The notes beneath the pieces are model-generated. The model worked only from the letters and a program-made list of their open reading frames with translations. It did not search any database and was not told where the DNA came from. This document shows, piece after piece, positions 15,928 to 19,137 of a stretch of 19,137 nt of DNA; positions within the stretch are counted from its first letter, which is position 1, and the number at the start of each line of letters is the position of its first letter. The translations under genes were made by a program, and so were the position numbers. The DNA is from Bacteroidales bacterium (GTDB lineage Bacteria > Bacteroidota > Bacteroidia > Bacteroidales > VadinHA17): assembly GCA_030692905.1 (NCBI GenBank), contig JAUYBT010000066.1:1-19137 (forward strand), written 5' to 3'.

Positions 15928-17709
15928 TCATCTTTTTGGAGATACTTCAGTTTTTACGAGAGAATCAGGAATAGAAACCAACTCAATACCCTTGTCAAAA
16001 CCAAGATTACGGGAGTACTGTTTCTTTTCAGCATTATTCCAATGCTCATGAGTACCTAAGCTTGATAGTGGCTTTCCGCTGTTGTCCGGATCGTACAAGA
16101 ATCCTGCTGGCCAATTGGAAGCATCAGCAGCCTGGTGAAGATAGTCATCCACTCCATTCATATTCGGACCGGTTTCAGGCACATTGTTTAATGCGTCGTG
16201 TTTATTAATCCCGTTCCATTCTGTTCTAAGGAAATCAAAACATACCGACTCAAGTGCAACCTGATCCTGCGATAAAAATATAGAGTTACTCCAGTCATTA
16301 TTGAAAGGAGGCATAAAGTATTTTACCGGCCCCTTTGTCTCACTCGCACCACCTCCAAATAAGCCATCAACCATATAAAGCAAAGTGTTTTGTCCCAGAT
16401 ATTTGCTACCCATGAGATCAACCAAAACACGATACTTATGGTACCCTCCATTCGACGGAATACCTGCTCGTGGCATCATAAGCGAATAGTGTAAATGAGC
16501 TGCTGTGGGACTTGCCTGGGAACCGAAATGATTCTTGGCAGTTAATGAAATTCCTGCCGATACATGAGGTTTCAGATTGGCAACATTAATCAGATAGTCG
16601 GCTTTTTCAACGATATCGTAGAGTTTATCACTTTGAGTCTTATCTGAATAAAAAAGGAGATTATTTGCAGTTGGACTGATAAGAGTCCGGCCATGCATTG
16701 TTGAGAATTTGTCGACATAAACAACACCCGGAAATTCTGCAAACCATACGGCATAATTGTGTCCGTAAATGTCGGTCATCGGATCTCCAACTGCAATATC
16801 TGCCTGATTTATACCTAATTCGTTAACCAGTTCTCTTAATATTTCAAGAACAACATATGGATGTGTTTCGGTTGGCCCCAGGCTTGTTCTTCTCCTTTCT
16901 TCACCAGGTTTAAGGGTTGTAGGATAATAGTATCCATTATTTTTATCTTCCTGACTTAATAACCACCTCGAAGTTCCCTGATTTATCTTAATAAAGATTT
17001 TTTCGCCTTTAGTGTATCCTCTGTTTTTCTGATTCTTCCTGATATTGTGATAACGAAACAGGACATCCCAGGATTCTTTAATTGTAGTCTTGCCACTAAG
17101 TTTGTTCAGAGCGTTGCTTATCATCCTTTCTACTACTTTCTGGTTAGTATTTTCTGGTTTCCAGTACCAGTCTTTAGTGTCAAAATTGCTTATACAATTC
17201 TCATTTGTAGCCTCAGGGTTCCAGATCCAAACAACCCGACCCGGATTTACTCCCAAAGCTTTACCTATAGGTTGGTTTGGCCCGTCATCGGGACCTGACT
17301 TTGTTGGTTTATCCTGGTAAAATGTGGTGGTATTTTGAGATGGAGTTATTGCCATCGTAACTATTACACCAAAAGTCAGTAACACTGTTGAAAGGTATCT
17401 GACATTAAAAAACTTTCGCTTTACTTTTCTTGATGCTGCAATAATTCCCCCGACTGCAAGAAGATAAAGTACAAACCCCGACATAAATGGAGCTGCAACC
17501 CTCATGCACGGATAAGCTGCCCGGCTTGGTTTGGGAATTACTCTTATCAGAAACCAAATGGTTGAAATAATACCTAAAAAGGAAAAAAATAACTGGGGCG
17601 GGGAATGATGACTTCTCATCCAATCTCTTATTTTACCTAATTTCCCTTTAAGATTAATTATGTCAAACTTTTTTTCGTTAATCATGGTCTTAGTGTGAAA
17701 AGAATTCAA
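15928..17709 (-). CDS. Membrane-anchored DUF362 domain protein
   Basis: The function is unknown. The 593-residue protein has three N-terminal hydrophobic segments (about 38-58, 73-92 and 104-121), then a soluble region of about 470 residues that I assign to DUF362. Between the first two helices is KPSRAAYPCMRVAAP, a segment that looks conserved in this group. The soluble part includes KIFIKINQGTSR, VAVGDPMTDIYGHNY, DYLINVANLKPHVSAGISL, TAKNHFGS and VDGLFGGG. No ferredoxin-like Cys cluster, found in some DUF362 proteins, is present. The start at 17709 could instead be ATG 17685 (MINEKKFD). It lies between the enolase-like dehydratase (107 bp) and uxuA (34 bp). A role in the sugar-acid pathway is suggested only by position. 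Confidence 0.8.
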   Translation of the reverse strand: MNSFHTKTMINEKKFDIINLKGKLGKIRDWMRSHHSPPQLFFSFLGIISTIWFLIRVIPKPSRAAYPCMRVAAPFMSGFVLYLLAVGGIIAASRKVKRKFFNVRYLSTVLLTFGVIVTMAITPSQNTTTFYQDKPTKSGPDDGPNQPIGKALGVNPGRVVWIWNPEATNENCISNFDTKDWYWKPENTNQKVVERMISNALNKLSGKTTIKESWDVLFRYHNIRKNQKNRGYTKGEKIFIKINQGTSRWLLSQEDKNNGYYYPTTLKPGEERRRTSLGPTETHPYVVLEILRELVNELGINQADIAVGDPMTDIYGHNYAVWFAEFPGVVYVDKFSTMHGRTLISPTANNLLFYSDKTQSDKLYDIVEKADYLINVANLKPHVSAGISLTAKNHFGSQASPTAAHLHYSLMMPRAGIPSNGGYHKYRVLVDLMGSKYLGQNTLLYMVDGLFGGGASETKGPVKYFMPPFNNDWSNSIFLSQDQVALESVCFDFLRTEWNGINKHDALNNVPETGPNMNGVDDYLHQAADASNWPAGFLYDPDNSGKPLSSLGTHEHWNNAEKKQYSRNLGFDKGIELVSIPDSLVKTEVSPKR

Positions 17710-17760
17710 TAGTTACAAATAAAACAATACACTAATTTCAGAGAGATAGTTTTTTTATAG

Positions 17761-17794
17761 AAAGGCTGCTGTTAACATTATAACAGCAGTCTTT
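17761..17794 (-). terminator. Probable intrinsic terminator after the enolase-superfamily gene
   Basis: AAAGGCTGCTGTTA (17761-17774) pairs with TAACAGCAGTCTTT (17781-17794) over 14 positions, one of them a G-T wobble, around a 6-base loop. Read on the minus strand, an A-rich lead, a CTGCTGTTA stem and a CCTTTCTA tail follow the dehydratase stop at 17817. This is the arrangement of an intrinsic terminator. It would partly separate the dehydratase from the DUF362 and uxuA genes downstream. Confidence 0.65.
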
Positions 17795-17816
17795 TGGATT
17801 AAACTACTCTTAAAAG

Positions 17817-19061
17817 TCAACTCCAAAGTCGGTCATGTGAACGTTTTTGGTCCCATTCAGGGGTAGGTTCAAAATAACCTTTTGCATCACGGCTCAGATG
17901 TTTTTTCATCTCGTCATCGTTCAGCTCAATCCCTAAACCCGGAGCATCGAGAGGAACATTAGCAAATCCTTTGCCAACCATTGGTTGCAATCCTACCATT
18001 TTTACAAGGTTTCCCCACCAGGGAGAATCAACACTGTGATGCTCGAGGGCAAGGAAATTTTGTGTTGCTGCTGCACAATGTACGTTTGCCATGAAACAAA
18101 CAGGAGAACCAGCCATGTGCATTGACATGGCAACACCGCACTCTTCGGCATAATCGCCGATTCTTTTGGTCTCTAAAAGTCCACCGGAGGTACCCAGGTC
18201 AGGTTGGATAACATCAACTGCGCGTACATCCAGTAATAGCTTAAACCCTCCTTTAAGCATATAGATATCTTCACCAGTACATACAGGGGTTTCAATTGCG
18301 TCAGATAATGTTTTATTCTGATCTGTGTAGAACCACGGAACCATATCTTCCAACCATGCGAGCCTGTATTTTTCCATGGCTCTGCCAAAGCGGATAGCGT
18401 TGTTAACATCAAAATGGCCGAAGTGATCAGCACAAAGAGGTATTTCATAACCAACGGCATTTCGTACATCTTCAACATATTCAGCCAGTCCGGCCAACCC
18501 TTTGTCTGTAATCTGAACCTGGGTAAAAGGATGTAAGGTATTTCCATAACTCATATATCCTCTCAGGTCATACTGACCGGATGCCCCATCCCAGTATTTA
18601 TTATTAACAAGTGAATCAGGCTGATTGGCAACAACATGAATCCCAAGGTCCATTTTAAGCCAGGTAAAGCCCTGTTCTTCAACCCTTTTCTTCATAGTTA
18701 ATGCAAAAGCCTGAGGATCATCAACGCCAGGAGTATCGGCATATAACCGTATTTTATCGCGATATCTGCCGCCAAGCAATTGCCAGGCAGGAACATCATA
18801 AGCTTTGCCGCACAAATCCCAAAGAGCCATTTCAACAGCACATACACCGCCGCCCTGACGTCCATGGTAACCATATTGCCTTATTATTTTAAATAACATC
18901 TCCACATTACATGGATTCAGACCCAGAATACGGCTTTTAAGAAAGAGTGCATAACGCTCATCAGCGCCATCTCTTACTTCGCCCAGGCCATATATGCCTT
19001 GGTTGGTATCGATCCTTATAATTGCCTTGCGACCGCCATCACCAAGAACAGCAACGCGCAT
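17817..19061 (-). CDS. Enolase-superfamily acid-sugar dehydratase (mandelate racemase/muconate lactonizing group), 5' end doubtful
   Basis: Members abstract a proton next to a carboxylate, and most bacterial relatives dehydrate sugar acids to 2-keto-3-deoxy acids. Metal ligands are visible as Asp212 (CADHFGHF), Glu238 (AWLEDMVPW) and Glu264 (CTGEDIY). Catalytic candidates are Lys136 in the KxD motif (WLKMDLG) and the Asp288 (IQPDLGTSGG) with His315 (MSMHMAGSP) dyad. An insertion at about 141-190 separates the K motif from the first metal Asp. It does not match the D-x-H site of galactonate dehydratase closely, so the substrate is open. The ATG at 19061 cuts the first conserved strand (KITDMRVAVLGDGG): the codons for LKITD lie just upstream, preceded by an in-frame TAA. 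CTG 19074-19076 could start the protein, or the gene may be interrupted. Confidence 0.85.
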   Translation of the reverse strand: MRVAVLGDGGRKAIIRIDTNQGIYGLGEVRDGADERYALFLKSRILGLNPCNVEMLFKIIRQYGYHGRQGGGVCAVEMALWDLCGKAYDVPAWQLLGGRYRDKIRLYADTPGVDDPQAFALTMKKRVEEQGFTWLKMDLGIHVVANQPDSLVNNKYWDGASGQYDLRGYMSYGNTLHPFTQVQITDKGLAGLAEYVEDVRNAVGYEIPLCADHFGHFDVNNAIRFGRAMEKYRLAWLEDMVPWFYTDQNKTLSDAIETPVCTGEDIYMLKGGFKLLLDVRAVDVIQPDLGTSGGLLETKRIGDYAEECGVAMSMHMAGSPVCFMANVHCAAATQNFLALEHHSVDSPWWGNLVKMVGLQPMVGKGFANVPLDAPGLGIELNDDEMKKHLSRDAKGYFEPTPEWDQKRSHDRLWS

Positions 19062-19076
19062 ATCCGTAATCTTCAG

Positions 19077-19137
19077 TTAAGACGGACTGGAAGAGCGTTG
19101 TACATTTGAAGTGGTCTGGGCTATGGTATCTTCTATT
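19077..19137 (-). pseudogene. In-frame upstream extension ending in TAA, possible lost 5' part of the dehydratase gene
   Basis: On the minus strand the dehydratase frame continues upstream of TAA 19077-19079 to the window edge without another stop. It reads IEDTIAQTTSNVQRSSSPS, then the stop, then LKITDMRVAV. The low-complexity polar segment ending in Ser/Pro looks like the linker between an export signal and an enolase-fold domain. It would place the stop exactly at the domain border. The signal itself would be outside the window. The short length means a chance open frame cannot be ruled out. Confidence 0.4.

Noticed and set aside
18173..18547. Minus-strand open frame of 124 residues in another phase within the enolase-superfamily gene
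   Set aside because: The overlapping main frame carries all metal ligands and catalytic motifs; this one has no family signal.

Overview
The window looks like a chromosomal segment from a member of the Bacteroidota (Bacteroidales/Marinilabiliales-like). The DNA is AT-rich and starts lack clear Shine-Dalgarno sequences. The protein subtypes fit that phylum: a mitochondrial-type aconitase of about 758 residues, a citrate synthase next to icd and acn, a UxuA with a twin-arginine leader, and a membrane-anchored DUF362 protein. Intergenic heptamer tracts and short CCCTCC/GGAGGG elements fit too. I see no rRNA, tRNA, CRISPR array, transposase or phage gene.

Region 1 (1-7817, plus strand) is central metabolism: the tail of a probable proB, then proA, aconitase, NADP-isocitrate dehydrogenase, citrate synthase and a malate:quinone oxidoreductase of the epsilonproteobacterial type. 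The last four are tightly packed or overlapping and make one operon. Together they can turn malate and acetyl-CoA into 2-oxoglutarate, the precursor of glutamate and proline, so proBA and the TCA genes form a logical unit.

Region 2 (7872-10890, minus strand) is a nucleoside or ribose salvage set: ribokinase, a lipoprotein nucleoside hydrolase and a ten-helix GRP/ureide-permease-like transporter.

Region 3 (11063-19137) is a sugar-acid locus in two convergent arms. The plus arm holds a BASS-family transporter, a 2-keto-3-deoxygluconate (KDG) kinase and a secreted GH26 glycosidase. The minus arm holds an enolase-superfamily acid-sugar dehydratase, a membrane-anchored DUF362 protein and a mannonate dehydratase with a twin-arginine export signal. 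A perfect 14-bp inverted repeat separates the arms. My main hypothesis is that sugar acids are dehydrated to KDG outside the cytoplasm, that KDG enters through the BASS carrier, and that KdgK phosphorylates it inside.

The dehydratase at the right edge has an in-frame TAA just before its conserved first strand. Reading through this stop extends the frame to the window edge with linker-like sequence, which suggests a nonsense mutation, an assembly error or a changed start.

Three intergenic or gene-end sites carry related 7-bp tandem repeats (AAAGACA, AAAGTCA, AAAGATA/AAAGTAA). Two of them sit next to a shared element of about 35 bp, and one of those copies supplies the C-terminal tail of the BASS transporter.
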